Below, piece after piece: positions 1 to 9,822 of a stretch of DNA of 64,000 nt. Source of the stretch: Gemmatimonadota bacterium. Its GTDB lineage: Bacteria; Gemmatimonadota; Gemmatimonadetes; Longimicrobiales; Gaopeijiaceae. How positions within the stretch are numbered: the first letter of the stretch is position 1; every line of letters starts with the position of its first letter. A program made the position numbers and the translations under genes. The notes below the pieces were generated by a model. The model worked only from the letters and a program-made list of their open reading frames with translations, did not search any database and was not told where the DNA came from. Location of the stretch: assembly GCA_007121455.1 (NCBI GenBank), contig SKKN01000003.1, positions 62,001-126,000 on the forward strand. The letters run 5' to 3'.

Positions 1-1623
1 CGGAACGCGAACACGCGGGCTGATGTGAGCGTCAAGCTCGTCGCGGCGATGGGCGTCGGGGCGGTGGCCGCCGGAGTCGCGAAGGCTGGGGCCGATCACA
101 TCCTGATCTCGGGACACGATGGAGGGACGGGGGCTTCGCCGCTGACGAGCATCAAACATGCCGGCCTCCCCTGGGAGCTCGGGATCTCCGAGGTCCACCA
201 GACGCTCGTGATGAACGATCTTCGAGGCCGGGTCCGCCTCGAGACGGATGGACAGATGAAAACCGGCCGCGATGTGGTGATCGCGGCGCTGCTCGGGGCC
301 GAGGAGTTCGGGTTCTCCACTGCGCCCTTGATCAGCATCGGGTGCATCATGATGCGAAAGTGCCATCTCAATACGTGCCCGGTGGGCGTCTGCACCCAGG
401 ACCCGGAGCTGAGGGCTCGGTTTTCGGGACAGCCGGAGCACGTGATCAACTACCTGTTTCTGGTGGCGGAGGAGGCGCGCGAGCTCATGGCGGGGCTCGG
501 TATCCGCACGATGGATGAGCTGATCGGCCGCGCCGACCTGCTGGAGGCGAACCTGGATCATGCGGAAGAGCGGGCTGCCGGCCTCGACCTCACGCCGATC
601 ACCACTTCGGCGGTGGCTCCGCGACCCGGTGTGGCGGTGCATCGAGTGAGAAGCCAGTCGCGCGGGTTGGACCAGGTCCTGGATCGCAAGCTGATCTCGG
701 AAGCCCGCGAAGCCCTCGAGCATGGGCGGCCGGTGCGGGTGAAGACCGCAATCCGGAATGTGGACCGAACCGTGGGCACGCTTCTCAGCCAGGAGATCGT
801 CCGGAGGTATGGGCCAGGCGGAATCCCCGACGGAGCCGTAGCGGTGGAGCTCGCGGGCTCTGCCGGCCAGAGCTTCGGAGCATGGCTCGTCGAAGGCGTC
901 ACGCTCGAGCTGGAGGGCGACGCGAACGACTACGTCGGAAAGGGCCTGTCCGGTGGACGGATCATCATCCGGCCTCCGGCGGAATCTCCCTTCGTGGCGG
1001 AGGAACACGTCGTGCTCGGAAACGTGGCGCTCTACGGGGCGATTCGAGGCCAAGCCTACTTCAGGGGCAAAGCGGGCGAGCGGTTCTGCGTCCGCAACTC
1101 GGGGGCCGTGGCCGTGGTGGAAGGAGTCGGAGATCATGGCTGTGAGTACATGACCGGAGGGCGGGCCGTCATCCTGGGTGCCACCGGACGGAACTTCGCC
1201 GCCGGCATGAGCGGAGGAGTGGCGTACGTTTGGGACGTCGACGGGAGGTTGGCGAGCCGGTGCAACATGGAGCTCGTGGAGCTGGGGGGAGTGCACGAAG
1301 CGGACCAGAAGGAGCTCCGCTCTCTGGTGGAGGCGCACCTCCGGTACACGGGGTCGAATGTGGCGCGCCGGCTTCTCGCGGAGTGGGAGGCGGAGGTCCG
1401 GCGGTTCGTGAAGGTGATTCCCGCCGAGTACCGGAGGGCGCTCGAACGGCGGAAGGAGCAGGCCCAGATGGAAGAAGGGGAGAAGGTCGTGCTGACGGAC
1501 ATGGGGAGTGGCGGGCCGGGATCGCACCGGTCGGGTGCCGTGCGTGGCGGCGAGGCGAACGGCGCACAGACGTCCGTCGACCGAAAGGACAAGGCTCTCT
1601 CGCCGCGTGCAGGAGACGACTGA
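1..1623 (+). CDS. gltB: Glutamate synthase large subunit, C-terminal part (5' end outside window)
   Basis: About 540 C-terminal residues of the large (alpha) subunit of NADPH-dependent glutamate synthase, which makes two glutamates from glutamine and 2-oxoglutarate. The reading frame is open from base 1. Seen: part of the FMN-binding barrel ([19 protein letters not shown]), then the [3Fe-4S] cluster cysteines in [17 protein letters not shown] near residues 116-132, then the Gly-rich right-handed helix domain ([21 protein letters not shown]-like repeats). The last 50 or so residues form a polar, low-complexity tail beyond the usual end of the family. The stop overlaps the gltD start as ATGA, so the two subunits are translationally coupled. 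Confidence 0.97.
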   Translation, partial: RNANTRADVSVKLVAAMGVGAVAAGVAKAGADHILISGHDGGTGASPLTSIKHAGLPWELGISEVHQTLVMNDLRGRVRLETDGQMKTGRDVVIAALLGAEEFGFSTAPLISIGCIMMRKCHLNTCPVGVCTQDPELRARFSGQPEHVINYLFLVAEEARELMAGLGIRTMDELIGRADLLEANLDHAEERAAGLDLTPITTSAVAPRPGVAVHRVRSQSRGLDQVLDRKLISEAREALEHGRPVRVKTAIRNVDRTVGTLLSQEIVRRYGPGGIPDGAVAVELAGSAGQSFGAWLVEGVTLELEGDANDYVGKGLSGGRIIIRPPAESPFVAEEHVVLGNVALYGAIRGQAYFRGKAGERFCVRNSGAVAVVEGVGDHGCEYMTGGRAVILGATGRNFAAGMSGGVAYVWDVDGRLASRCNMELVELGGVHEADQKELRSLVEAHLRYTGSNVARRLLAEWEAEVRRFVKVIPAEYRRALERRKEQAQMEEGEKVVLTDMGSGGPGSHRSGAVRGGEANGAQTSVDRKDKALSPRAGDD

Positions 1624-3161
1624 TGGGAGATCCGAGAGGCTTTCTCAAGCATCGGCGCACGGAGGTTCCGGAGCGGGATGCGCGTCAGCGGCTTACCGAC
1701 TTCCTCGAAATCTACGCGGAGGAGGACCAGGGAGAGCTTCGCGCACAGGGCGGCCGTTGCATGGATTGCGGAGTGCCCTTCTGCCAGGCCGACGCGGGAT
1801 GCCCGATCGAGAACCTGATTCCCGAGTGGAACGATCAGGTTCATCAGGGACGATGGAGGGATGCCTTCGAGCGATTGTCGCGCACGAACAACTTCCCCGA
1901 GTGGACGGGGAGGATCTGCCCCGCTCCCTGTGAGGACGCTTGTGTGCTGGGCATCACCAGCCCTCCGGTGACGATCAAGCGGATCGAGCATGCGATCGCG
2001 GACGAAGCGTTCCGACAGGGCTGGATCGTTCCGAATCCGCCGTCGACCCGCACTGGGAAGCGCGTTGCGATCATCGGTAGCGGCCCGGCCGGTCTCACCG
2101 CGGCAGATCAGTTGAACCAGGCTGGTCACTCCGTCACCGTATTCGAGCGTGACGACCGCATCGGCGGGCTTCTCATGTATGGTGTCCCCAACCCGAAGCT
2201 GGAAAAGGGGCTGGTGGAGGAGCGCGTGGACGTGCTCGCGGAGGAAGGCATAGAGTTCGTTCTCAACACCGAGGTGGGAGTCGATGTCTCCGCGGAGGAA
2301 ATCCACCGCGAGTTCGATGCTTGTCTCCTCGCATGCGGAGCACTCCAGCATCGGGATCTCGGCCTCCCCGGGCGGGAGCTCGAGGGCGTGCACTTCGCGA
2401 TGGACTACTTGAAGGGCGTGACGAAGAGTTTCCTCGACTCGGGCTTCGAGGATGGGCACTACATCGACGCGCGCGGCAAGGACGTGGTAGTGATCGGAGG
2501 AGGGGACACGGGAGCGGACTGCATCGCGACGGCCTTCAGGCAGGAGTGCCGGAGCCTTCTCAACATCACTCGCCGCGATCGGGAACCCGGGCAGCGGGAC
2601 GAGCGGCATCCATGGCCGGGGCCGAAGGGGACGTACTTTCTCGACTACGCTCACGTGGAAGGTGCGGAAGTCCTGGGCCGAGACCCCCGCGAGTACGGTG
2701 TTCTCCCCCTCGAGTTCGTGGATGATGGAGACGGCCGCCTCGGCGGAGTCCGAATCGAGCGGATTCGGTGGGAGGCTGACTCCTCCGGACAGAAGCAGAT
2801 GATCCGAACAGGAGACGTGACGGTTCTCGACGCGGACCTGGTCTTCCTCGCCATTGGCTTCGTCGGCCACGACACTCCTTCGCTTCTTCAAGATCTGAGC
2901 GTGCCGGAGAGCCGGGGACTCGTCCCCCCCGCACGGAGCCACTACCACACCGAGGTCGAGGGGGTCTTCGTGGCTGGGGATATGCGACGCGGTGCTTCGC
3001 TCGTGGTCTGGGCCATGGCCGAGGGGCGCGGTGCTGCTTACGAGATCGACGCATGGCTGATGGGGTCATCCGATCTGGAGGCTCCCTCCTCGGCGTTCGT
3101 CGTGCCTCCGGGGGCCAGCTGGGGGAGAGAGGTCGCCAGTCGCCAGGAACGTGCAGGTTGA
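1623..3161 (+). CDS. gltD: Glutamate synthase small subunit
   Basis: 512 residues. The beta subunit takes electrons from NADPH through FAD and two [4Fe-4S] clusters and delivers them to GltB. Seen: N-terminal cluster cysteines (CMDCGVPFCQ, later CPAPCEDAC), the FAD-binding motif IIGSGPAGLTAADQL and the NADPH-binding motif VVIGGGDTGADC. I chose ATG 1623 because it overlaps the gltB stop in the common ATGA arrangement and gives the standard N-terminus ([12 protein letters not shown]). Its length matches the family. Its stop codon lies inside the -35 element of the candidate promoter at 3158. Confidence 0.97.
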   Translation: MGDPRGFLKHRRTEVPERDARQRLTDFLEIYAEEDQGELRAQGGRCMDCGVPFCQADAGCPIENLIPEWNDQVHQGRWRDAFERLSRTNNFPEWTGRICPAPCEDACVLGITSPPVTIKRIEHAIADEAFRQGWIVPNPPSTRTGKRVAIIGSGPAGLTAADQLNQAGHSVTVFERDDRIGGLLMYGVPNPKLEKGLVEERVDVLAEEGIEFVLNTEVGVDVSAEEIHREFDACLLACGALQHRDLGLPGRELEGVHFAMDYLKGVTKSFLDSGFEDGHYIDARGKDVVVIGGGDTGADCIATAFRQECRSLLNITRRDREPGQRDERHPWPGPKGTYFLDYAHVEGAEVLGRDPREYGVLPLEFVDDGDGRLGGVRIERIRWEADSSGQKQMIRTGDVTVLDADLVFLAIGFVGHDTPSLLQDLSVPESRGLVPPARSHYHTEVEGVFVAGDMRRGASLVVWAMAEGRGAAYEIDAWLMGSSDLEAPSSAFVVPPGASWGREVASRQERAG

Positions 3162-3186
3162 CCCTCGACAGTCGCCCGGTTACGTT
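3158..3186 (+). promoter_or_regulatory. Candidate sigma-70 promoter for the cold-shock gene
   Basis: TTGACC at 3158-3163 and TACGTT at 3181-3186 are separated by 17 bases. The -35 hexamer matches consensus at five of six positions; the -10 is weaker. Transcription would start near 3193, upstream of the hairpins at 3207-3273, which would place those hairpins in the mRNA leader. Confidence 0.45.
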
Positions 3187-3206
3187 TTCCGTTGTCGGTG
3201 AGCGTT

Positions 3207-3249
3207 CTTCGGCATCTTAGCCGAAGTCCAAGGTGTGAGGACCTGGACT
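3207..3249 (+). promoter_or_regulatory. Leader hairpin and putative antiterminator
   Basis: Two hairpins are visible. The first is CTTCGGC (3207-3213) with GCCGAAG (3220-3226). The second pairs AGTCCA-GGT (3225-3234, one bulged A) with ACC-TGGACT (3241-3249). The second uses bases 3241-3249, which also belong to the left arm of the terminator at 3237-3273, so the two folds exclude each other. This is the layout of a transcription attenuator; the inducing signal is unknown, with temperature the obvious guess given the downstream cold-shock gene. Confidence 0.5.
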
Positions 3250-3273
3250 CTTACCGTCCGGTCCTCTTTTTTT
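3237..3273 (+). terminator. Intrinsic terminator between gltD and the cold-shock gene
   Basis: Stem GAGGACC (3237-3243), bulged T, GGAC (3245-3248) pairing with GTCC (3256-3259) and GGTCCTC (3260-3266), followed by seven T (3267-3273). An 11-bp stem plus T-tract is a strong rho-independent terminator. It may end the gltBD transcript, act as an attenuator of the cold-shock gene, or both. Confidence 0.85.
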
Positions 3274-3379
3274 GTGCTTCACCGACAGCGTACGGGGGCG
3301 TCTTCCCCCGGGACTCACAGGTGATCGATCGGTGCGGACATACCGGACCTCGAGACACCAGTACAAGCACGGAGGCGGT

Positions 3380-3589
3380 ATGCGCAGCACAGGAACGGTC
3401 AAGTGGTTCAACGACGCCAAGGGCTTCGGATTCATCACGCCTGAGGACGGCGCCAAGGACTGCTTCGTCCATCACAGCGCGATCCAGGGCAGCGGGTTCA
3501 AGAGCCTGAACGAGGGCGACAAGGTCGAGTTCGACGTCGTCCAGGGCCAAAAGGGCCCGGCAGCCGAGAACGTCGTAAAGGTCAGCTGA
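3380..3589 (+). CDS. Cold-shock domain protein (CspA family)
   Basis: 69 residues, the full length of a single cold-shock domain. These proteins bind single-stranded RNA and DNA and act as RNA chaperones. Seen: the opening [19 protein letters not shown] with RNP1 (KGFGFI), RNP2 as CFVHHS, and the closing strand (AAENVVKVS). The family usually has Val or Ile where this protein has Cys before FVH. ATG 3380 follows GGAGG at 3371-3375; the in-frame extension upstream is leader, not protein. The gene has its own candidate promoter, a structured leader and a strong terminator, so it appears to be monocistronic. Confidence 0.97.
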   Translation: MRSTGTVKWFNDAKGFGFITPEDGAKDCFVHHSAIQGSGFKSLNEGDKVEFDVVQGQKGPAAENVVKVS

Positions 3590-3642
3590 CGAGACCCTGA
3601 CGTTCGGATCGCTCCGATCGGTTTCGGAGTGTGAGGAAAAAA

Positions 3643-3678
3643 CGGCCACCCCGGTCATCCGGGGTGGCCGTTTTTTTT
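3643..3678. terminator. Bidirectional intrinsic terminator after the cold-shock gene
   Basis: Perfect 10-bp stem CGGCCACCCC (3643-3652) with GGGGTGGCCG (3661-3670), followed by eight T. An A-tract (3637-3642) precedes it, so it can also work on the minus strand. Confidence 0.95.
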
Positions 3679-3778
3679 AAAAGAGGCAAGTTGATTTACC
3701 CGGCCTCGATCATCCGCCTTACCGGGCCGATCACCCCCATGTTGCCCGCACAGGGCCCGTCGATTGGAGTCGCAGCGA

Positions 3779-6700
3779 ATGAGTTGCATGTCGCGAACCG
3801 TTTTTCTCCTCCCCTTCCTGTGGACGCTGGGCGTTCCGCTCCATGCCCAATCGCAGGAGCAGGGCGAGCTCCCCCTCGACGCTTCCGGCGTTCTCGAATT
3901 CACCACGGACGAGGGCACCTGGATCTCGCTCGACGTGACTCCGGACGGCCAAACCATCCTCTTCGAGTTGATGGGGGACCTCTACCGAGTGGCCCTCGAG
4001 GGCGGCGAAGCGACCCGTGTGACCGAGGGAATGGGCTTCGACAGCCAGCCGCAGATTTCTCCGGATGGCGAGTGGGTGGCCTTCGTGTCGGACCGGGACG
4101 GGAACGATAACCTCTGGGTCGCTCGAATCGATGGATCGGACGCGCGCAAGCTCTCCTCTGAACGGCGGGGAGCGGTCTTTTCGCCGAGCTGGACTCCGGA
4201 CGGACGGTACCTGGTGGTTTCCCAGAGGGGCGAGCGAGGGGGAATCGAGCTTCGGATGTACCACCGAGAGGGTGGTTCGGGCTTTCCGCTGGAGGGAGGC
4301 GATGGAGAGGAGGGCGGCGGCTCGACCTCGACGAGCACTCCGACCCGGATGGGGCCGGTGGTGTCCCCGGACGGTCGGTACCTCTTCTTTTCGCAGGCGC
4401 CCACGGGCTCCTCGCAGCCCTTCCCCCGCTGGCAAATCGGGCGGATGGAGATGGCGACCGGGGCGGTGGACCTCCTGACCCAGGCGGAGTTCGGTGCGGT
4501 CCGTCCCGCCCTTTCGCCGGACGGGCGTCTTCTGGTCTACGCGACACGGCACGAGACGGAAACGGGGCTGCGGTTGAGGAACCTCGAGACCGGGGAAGAC
4601 CGCTGGCTGGTCTGGCCCGTGCAGCCGGACGAGATCGAGTCAGGGGGAAGCCCGAGCAGAGACCTCTTTCCCGGATATGCGTTCACGCCGGACGGCCGTG
4701 AAGTGGTGGTGACGTTCGATGGCGGCATTCACCGGGTGGATGTGGAGACCGGTGAAGCGTCTCCGATCCCCTTCGAGGCCCGGGTCTCGGTCCCGGTCGG
4801 CCCCGATCTGGAGGCGCCCTACCGGTTGGATGATGGGCCTGTTCGGGCGACGCTCCTGCAGGACCCGCAGCTCTCCCCGAATGGTCAGCATCTCGTTTTT
4901 TCACTCCTCACGCACATCTACACCCTGGAACTCGGCCCCGAAGGCGAGCCCGAGGGGACGCCGCAAAGGCTCACATCGAGCCAGGACTGGGAGTTCAAGC
5001 CGACCTGGTCACCCGATGGGCGCTGGATCGCCTATGTGACGTGGGACGGATCCGATGGCCATGTCTGGAGGGTCCCGGCGGATGGCAGCGGTACTCCGGA
5101 GCGACTGACCTCCGTCTCCGCGTTCTATACGGACCTCGTCTATGCTCCGGATGGCGACAGGATCGTCGGACTCAGAGGAAACGCATACCTGAGGCAGCAG
5201 ACCTTCAGCGAGTTCGGTGGCCTTCGGATCCCGCTGGATCTCGTGTGGCTTCCGGCCACGGGCGGGGATGTGGAGTTGGTCGCACCGGCACGGGGCCTCG
5301 GGGCGCCTCATTTCACAGGTGATCGAGAGCGCATCTTCGTCTACTCCAGCGAAGGTCTGATTTCGCTGCGATTCGACGGAACGGACCGGAAGACCCACCT
5401 CGAGGTCAGGGGCCCCGGCCGTTTCGGCGTCACTCGACCACCGGCGGCTTCCAGCGTCGTCATGCATCCCGACGGTGGAACCGCCCTCGCAGCCGTGAAC
5501 AACCAGATCTGGGTCGTGGCTGTTCCGCCCTTCACCGGCTCGGCAGCGACGGTGAACGTGCGAAGCCCATCGTTACCCGCCTACCGGCTCACCGACATCG
5601 GTGCCGACTATTTCGGATGGGCCGACGAGGGAGGGACGATCACCTGGGCGGTCGGCTCCACATTCTACCGTCGCTCCCTCGAAAGCGTCGAACTGGGCGC
5701 AGAAGGGGCCGAAGGCGAGGATGACGGCGACGAGGAGAACGGTGTCGAGGGGCCGCGGGACCTCCACGAGGCAGTCGACGCCCTGGAGATCGTGATGGAG
5801 TTTCCGCGTGCGATTCCGCGCGGGACGGTGGTGCTTCGTGGCGGGACCGCGATCACGATGAACGGGGACGAGGTGATTCCCTCCGCCGACGTGGTCATCA
5901 CGGACAACCGAATCACATACGTGGGGCCGATCGAGGAGGTGGACACCCCCGAGGACGCGCGCATCTTCGACGTCTCCGGAACGTATATCGTACCGGGCTT
6001 CATCGACACGCATGCACACTGGGAATTCCGAACCCACGACGTTCTCGAGCCACACAACTGGAGTCTCATCGCGAACCTCGCCTACGGCGTGACGGCCGGG
6101 TTGGACGTGCAGACATCCACGAACGACTACTTCGCCTACCGGGATCTGGTGGAAACAGGCCAAGCGCTCGGGCAGCGCGCTTTCATGACCGGGCCGGGGG
6201 TCTTCTCGAATCAGGATTTTCGCTCCTACGACGAAGTCCTGGCATATCTGCAGCGCTACCGTGACCACTACCGGACCGTGAACATAAAGTCTTACATGGT
6301 CGGCAATCGGGAGCAGCGGCAGTGGGTCGTCATGGCGGCCGAGGAGTTGGGGCTCATGCCCACGACCGAAGGCGGCCGGGATCTGAGGCTCAACATGACC
6401 CACGCTCTCGACGGCATGCACGGAAACGAGCACACGCTGCCGGTCTTTCCTCTCTTCAGGGACGTGACGGAGCTTTTCGCCCGTACCCGGACGGCGTACA
6501 CGCCCACGCTACTCGTGCAATACGGGGGACCATCGGCCCGGGAATGGTTCTTCACCCGTACGGAGGTGTTGGATGACCCGAAGGTCAACCGGTTCAACCC
6601 GAGAAATCGACTGTCCGAAATGGCCCGTCGTCGCTCCCTCTGGGTGAGGGACGATGAATTCCGGATCGAGGAGGCCGCGGCGCAGGCCGCAAAGATCAAG

Positions 6701-7075
6701 CGGGCCGGAGGCCTCGTCGGAGTGGGAGGGCACGGGGAGCTTCAGGGGCTCGGGTATCACTGGGAGATGTGGGCGCTCGCGATGGGCGGGATGGAAGCGA
6801 GGGAGGTGCTCGAGGCGGCGACCATCGACGGAGCGCGAATCATCGGGTTCGCGGACGATCTGGGAAGCTTGGAGGAAGGGAAGCTCGCCGACCTGGTCGT
6901 GCTGGAATCGAACCCCCTCGAGGACATCCGGAATACCACCGACATTCGCTGGGTGATGAAGAACGGTGAGCTCTTCGACGGAGAGTCGATGGATCAGCTC
7001 TGGCCGGAGGAGCGAGAACTGACACCGTTCTGGTGGTGGGGGGAGGGGCCCGACGACCGAAGAGGAGGCCCCTGA
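3779..7075 (+). CDS. Exported TolB-like beta-propeller / amidohydrolase fusion
   Basis: 1098 residues with a Sec signal peptide (MSCMSRTVFLLPFLW...LHAQ). The first 600 or so residues carry repeated PD40/TolB propeller motifs (ISPDGEWVAFVSDRDGNDNLW, LSPDGRLLVYA, WSPDGRWIAYVT). The C-terminal 430 residues form a metal-dependent amidohydrolase: metal site GFIDTHAHWEF, a lysine in VNIKSY, His in NMTHALDGMHGNEH and GGHGE, and the usual closing GSLEEGKLADLVVLESNPL. A cyclic amide or peptide substrate in the periplasm is likely but cannot be named. I chose ATG 3779 because GGAG lies about nine bases upstream; a TTG at 3764 is also in frame. The gene stands alone, converging on the next one. Confidence 0.9.
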   Translation: MSCMSRTVFLLPFLWTLGVPLHAQSQEQGELPLDASGVLEFTTDEGTWISLDVTPDGQTILFELMGDLYRVALEGGEATRVTEGMGFDSQPQISPDGEWVAFVSDRDGNDNLWVARIDGSDARKLSSERRGAVFSPSWTPDGRYLVVSQRGERGGIELRMYHREGGSGFPLEGGDGEEGGGSTSTSTPTRMGPVVSPDGRYLFFSQAPTGSSQPFPRWQIGRMEMATGAVDLLTQAEFGAVRPALSPDGRLLVYATRHETETGLRLRNLETGEDRWLVWPVQPDEIESGGSPSRDLFPGYAFTPDGREVVVTFDGGIHRVDVETGEASPIPFEARVSVPVGPDLEAPYRLDDGPVRATLLQDPQLSPNGQHLVFSLLTHIYTLELGPEGEPEGTPQRLTSSQDWEFKPTWSPDGRWIAYVTWDGSDGHVWRVPADGSGTPERLTSVSAFYTDLVYAPDGDRIVGLRGNAYLRQQTFSEFGGLRIPLDLVWLPATGGDVELVAPARGLGAPHFTGDRERIFVYSSEGLISLRFDGTDRKTHLEVRGPGRFGVTRPPAASSVVMHPDGGTALAAVNNQIWVVAVPPFTGSAATVNVRSPSLPAYRLTDIGADYFGWADEGGTITWAVGSTFYRRSLESVELGAEGAEGEDDGDEENGVEGPRDLHEAVDALEIVMEFPRAIPRGTVVLRGGTAITMNGDEVIPSADVVITDNRITYVGPIEEVDTPEDARIFDVSGTYIVPGFIDTHAHWEFRTHDVLEPHNWSLIANLAYGVTAGLDVQTSTNDYFAYRDLVETGQALGQRAFMTGPGVFSNQDFRSYDEVLAYLQRYRDHYRTVNIKSYMVGNREQRQWVVMAAEELGLMPTTEGGRDLRLNMTHALDGMHGNEHTLPVFPLFRDVTELFARTRTAYTPTLLVQYGGPSAREWFFTRTEVLDDPKVNRFNPRNRLSEMARRRSLWVRDDEFRIEEAAAQAAKIKRAGGLVGVGGHGELQGLGYHWEMWALAMGGMEAREVLEAATIDGARIIGFADDLGSLEEGKLADLVVLESNPLEDIRNTTDIRWVMKNGELFDGESMDQLWPEERELTPFWWWGEGPDDRRGGP

Positions 7076-7145
7076 CGACCTGGACCTTCGGGCGAGCGGT
7101 GAGGTCGACGGGATCGGGCGGGGCGTGGTACTTCCCTGTCTCGGA

Positions 7146-8663
7146 TCAGGGGCTCGGGAGCCCCTGGAGAAGCTGCTCTCCTTCCGCCGTCCAACTCGGC
7201 GCTTCCGGATCCGAGGCGAGACGATGGGCCAGGAGGAAGGTGAGGCGAGCTACACGCGCGACCTTGTCCGCGTCGATCTTTTCGACGGTGTCCGAAGGCA
7301 GGTGGTAGTCGTCGTGTAGCCAGCTCGTGAGCATCAGCGCGGGAATGCCCTGCTGGACGAAGCTGTAGTGATCGCTTCGGAGGAACGCCTGCTCCTCCGG
7401 CTCGGGGTCCGGGGCGACGACGAGGCCGAGCTCCGGGTGTTCCGCTGCTACCTCCTCGATCAGCGCGCCGACCGTGGTGTATTCCTCGCCGATCGCATAG
7501 ATGGTGTCCGGGTGGTTCCGCCCGACCATGTCCATGTTCAGATTCGCCACGATTTCCTCGAGGGGGACCGTGGGGGACTGTGCGTAGTGCTGCGAACCGA
7601 GAAGACCCTTCTCCTCTCCGCTCACGGCGAGGAAGATCAGCGACCGAGCGGGAGGCTCCGGAAGGTCTGCAAAGGCCCCGGCGACCTTGAGGAGCGCGGC
7701 GGTGCCCGAAGCATTGTCGTCCGCTCCGTTGTAGATGGAGTCGCCGGTCTCGTCGGGGGGACCCACGCCCACGTGATCGAAGTGTGCGGTGAGCACGATG
7801 TAGGAGTCTGCCAGAGCGGGGTCCGATCCGCGGATCTTTGCCACGACGTTCGGGACCTCGTCCACCGCCGGGTCGAAGGCGATCCGGAAGGAAAGCTGTA
7901 CGTTTTCCAGGACGGAAGGCGGATCCCGGGCGCTCGCAAGCTCGATCCCAGCGTCTCTGAGCAGCGCTTCTCCGATGTCGTGGCGAATCCCCAATACCGC
8001 GAACGGAAGCTGCCCGGCTGCTCCCGCTTCCAGGGCCTCCGAGATCTGGTGGATGTCCGACTCGGCCGTCTCCTCGTCCATGATCAGGACGATCCCGGTC
8101 GCGCCATGCTGCATCCCGGACTGAATCACGAGCCCGAAGTCGGCTCCGAGACCTTCGGGAAGAAAGACGAGGAGGGGCCTTCCCCGTGCTTCTTCCGGCA
8201 GGTCCATGACCATGGACGGGTCGGGCACGAACAGGGGAGCTCCCTCGACGGGGTCTCCCGGCGTGGGGATGGCAAAATACTCGGTTGCATACTCCCACGT
8301 CCGCTCCGTCTCGCCGATCCGGGCCGTGACCTCGCTCGCGGTCTGGTCGAGCACCACGCGCTGGAAGGGCCAGCGCTGGATGAACCCGCCGTCGTCGCCC
8401 GCTCCGTCCAGACCCATCTGTTCGAACCGATCCGCCAGGTACTCTGCCGCCCGTTCCAACTCCGGGCTCGGAGTGTCCCTGCCTCGCATCTCGTCCGCAG
8501 CGAGGTAGTCGATATGCTCGAACGCGGCATCCGCGGTGATGCGGGCTTCGGCGACCGATGCCGGCGTCGCGGCATCGACCGGAGCCGGAGCTTCGGGCGC
8601 CGGCGCTGGGGCGCACGCTGCCGCGACGAGGAGGAGAAGGGCGAAGGGGAAATGACGTCGCAT
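7146..8663 (-). CDS. M28-family zinc peptidase lipoprotein
   Basis: 505 residues. The N-terminus MRRHFPFALLLLVAAAC is a lipoprotein signal with the lipobox Cys at about residue 17, followed by an Ala-Pro linker. A PA-like insert (about 130-290) precedes the M28 aminopeptidase core. The two-zinc site is visible: His-Asp in LTAHFDHVGVG, Asp in NGADDNASGTAAL, Glu-Glu in SGEEKGLLGS, Asp in NLNMDMVGRN and His in SDHYSFVQQG. It is probably an envelope-anchored aminopeptidase feeding peptide scavenging. The frame is open further upstream, but ATG 8663 is the only start that gives a clean signal peptide. Confidence 0.93.
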   Translation of the reverse strand: MRRHFPFALLLLVAAACAPAPAPEAPAPVDAATPASVAEARITADAAFEHIDYLAADEMRGRDTPSPELERAAEYLADRFEQMGLDGAGDDGGFIQRWPFQRVVLDQTASEVTARIGETERTWEYATEYFAIPTPGDPVEGAPLFVPDPSMVMDLPEEARGRPLLVFLPEGLGADFGLVIQSGMQHGATGIVLIMDEETAESDIHQISEALEAGAAGQLPFAVLGIRHDIGEALLRDAGIELASARDPPSVLENVQLSFRIAFDPAVDEVPNVVAKIRGSDPALADSYIVLTAHFDHVGVGPPDETGDSIYNGADDNASGTAALLKVAGAFADLPEPPARSLIFLAVSGEEKGLLGSQHYAQSPTVPLEEIVANLNMDMVGRNHPDTIYAIGEEYTTVGALIEEVAAEHPELGLVVAPDPEPEEQAFLRSDHYSFVQQGIPALMLTSWLHDDYHLPSDTVEKIDADKVARVARLTFLLAHRLASDPEAPSWTAEGEQLLQGLPSP

Positions 8664-8932
8664 GGAAGACCGCCGGTTCGGGGTGTTCGGGTCCGACAAG
8701 ATCCCCGAGCCGTCTGTGCGACGCAAGGAGAGGGTCACGGAAAGCTCTCTGGCCAAGCCCTGTCGCGGCCGAGAATGCCTTCGGTCTCGGATCACCGTGA
8801 GTGCGTGAGGTCTTCCCGATACAGACGACCAGCCCCGACCGTTCCGTTCGTGGATCACACCCGGTAGGTTGATCCGTCGTTCGCTATCTTTGGAATTGCA
8901 TGTTTCCGTCTCCTCGTGCTCAAGGGCGTTCG

Positions 8933-9763
8933 ATGCACGTCGCTCGGTACGCGCTGCCCCGCGGGGGCTGCTGGATTCTTCTCTCCGCCGCGCTGTTTCC
9001 CGCTGTGGGAGCAGAGGCCCAGATGCTGGACCCTCAGCCCCTCCGCAATACGTTGGTGTCCGAAATGGGAGGGGCGGAGGTGCTCTGGTCGAATCCGGCC
9101 GCTCTCGGGTTCGGTGACGACACGGCTCTCCTCGGGCTGGTTTCGTTCATCCCGGAGCCCGGCGAAACGGATGCCGGGTTCGGTCAGGCGCTCCTGGGCG
9201 CGCGGATGGGTGGAGTCGGGGTTGGAGTGCGACGGGAACGCTTCCAGCCGGATGCTGGACTCGATCCGGTCATGGGCACGGGACTCACCATCTCCGTCGG
9301 CTTCGGAACGGACCGATTCGCTGCAGGCGTGTCGAACGATCAGTACCGACGGGGCATCACCAGCTCACGCTGGGACATCGGGGGGATGTGGCGAGCTTCA
9401 AACCGGGTCTGGGTCGGAGCGGCATGGAGGGATGTCGCCTCTCCGGTGGTCATTTCCCAGGATCGCGAACAGAGCGTGGTCGGCGGGGTGACGGTCCATT
9501 CCCTGAACGAGAGGATCGCCATTTCGGCCGAGAGCACGCTCCAGGGTGGCTCGCTGGTCGGGTATCGGGCGCTCCTTCGGGTGCACCACGCGGCGGCGGA
9601 CGTTCGGGTGTCCGCGGAGATGGATTCCGACGGAGTCCTGCGCGGGTTCGGGCTTGGATTCGGCTACCGGATCGGAGCGAACCGGGCGTTCGGCACCCTC
9701 GAAAGGGAGCGGGAGCCCGCTTCGGCTTCGTCCTATATGCTGGGGGCTGCGAGGGAGCTCTGA
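8933..9763 (+). CDS. Outer-membrane-like exported protein of unknown function
   Basis: 276 residues with a signal peptide ending near GAEAQ. The body is made of alternating short amphipathic strands and glycine turns (LLGARMGGVGVGVRRE, GLTISVGFGTDRFAAGVS, GFGLGFGYRIGANRAFG), as in small beta-barrels. Its opening (MLDPQPLRNTLVSEMGGAEVLWSNPAAL-like pattern) resembles PorV/UPF0164-type barrels, which begin with an asparagine-proline 'NPA' motif. I cannot assign a function. ATG 8933 gives the better signal peptide; ATG 8900 is also in frame. It is divergent from the M28 gene and I see no clear promoter in the 269 bases between them. Confidence 0.7.
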   Translation: MHVARYALPRGGCWILLSAALFPAVGAEAQMLDPQPLRNTLVSEMGGAEVLWSNPAALGFGDDTALLGLVSFIPEPGETDAGFGQALLGARMGGVGVGVRRERFQPDAGLDPVMGTGLTISVGFGTDRFAAGVSNDQYRRGITSSRWDIGGMWRASNRVWVGAAWRDVASPVVISQDREQSVVGGVTVHSLNERIAISAESTLQGGSLVGYRALLRVHHAAADVRVSAEMDSDGVLRGFGLGFGYRIGANRAFGTLEREREPASASSYMLGAAREL

Positions 9764-9822
9764 TTCCGGAGCGGTGGCGGACCTCCAGGCTCCCCCGGCT
9801 CGAGCCGGAACATCGGTGCGAT

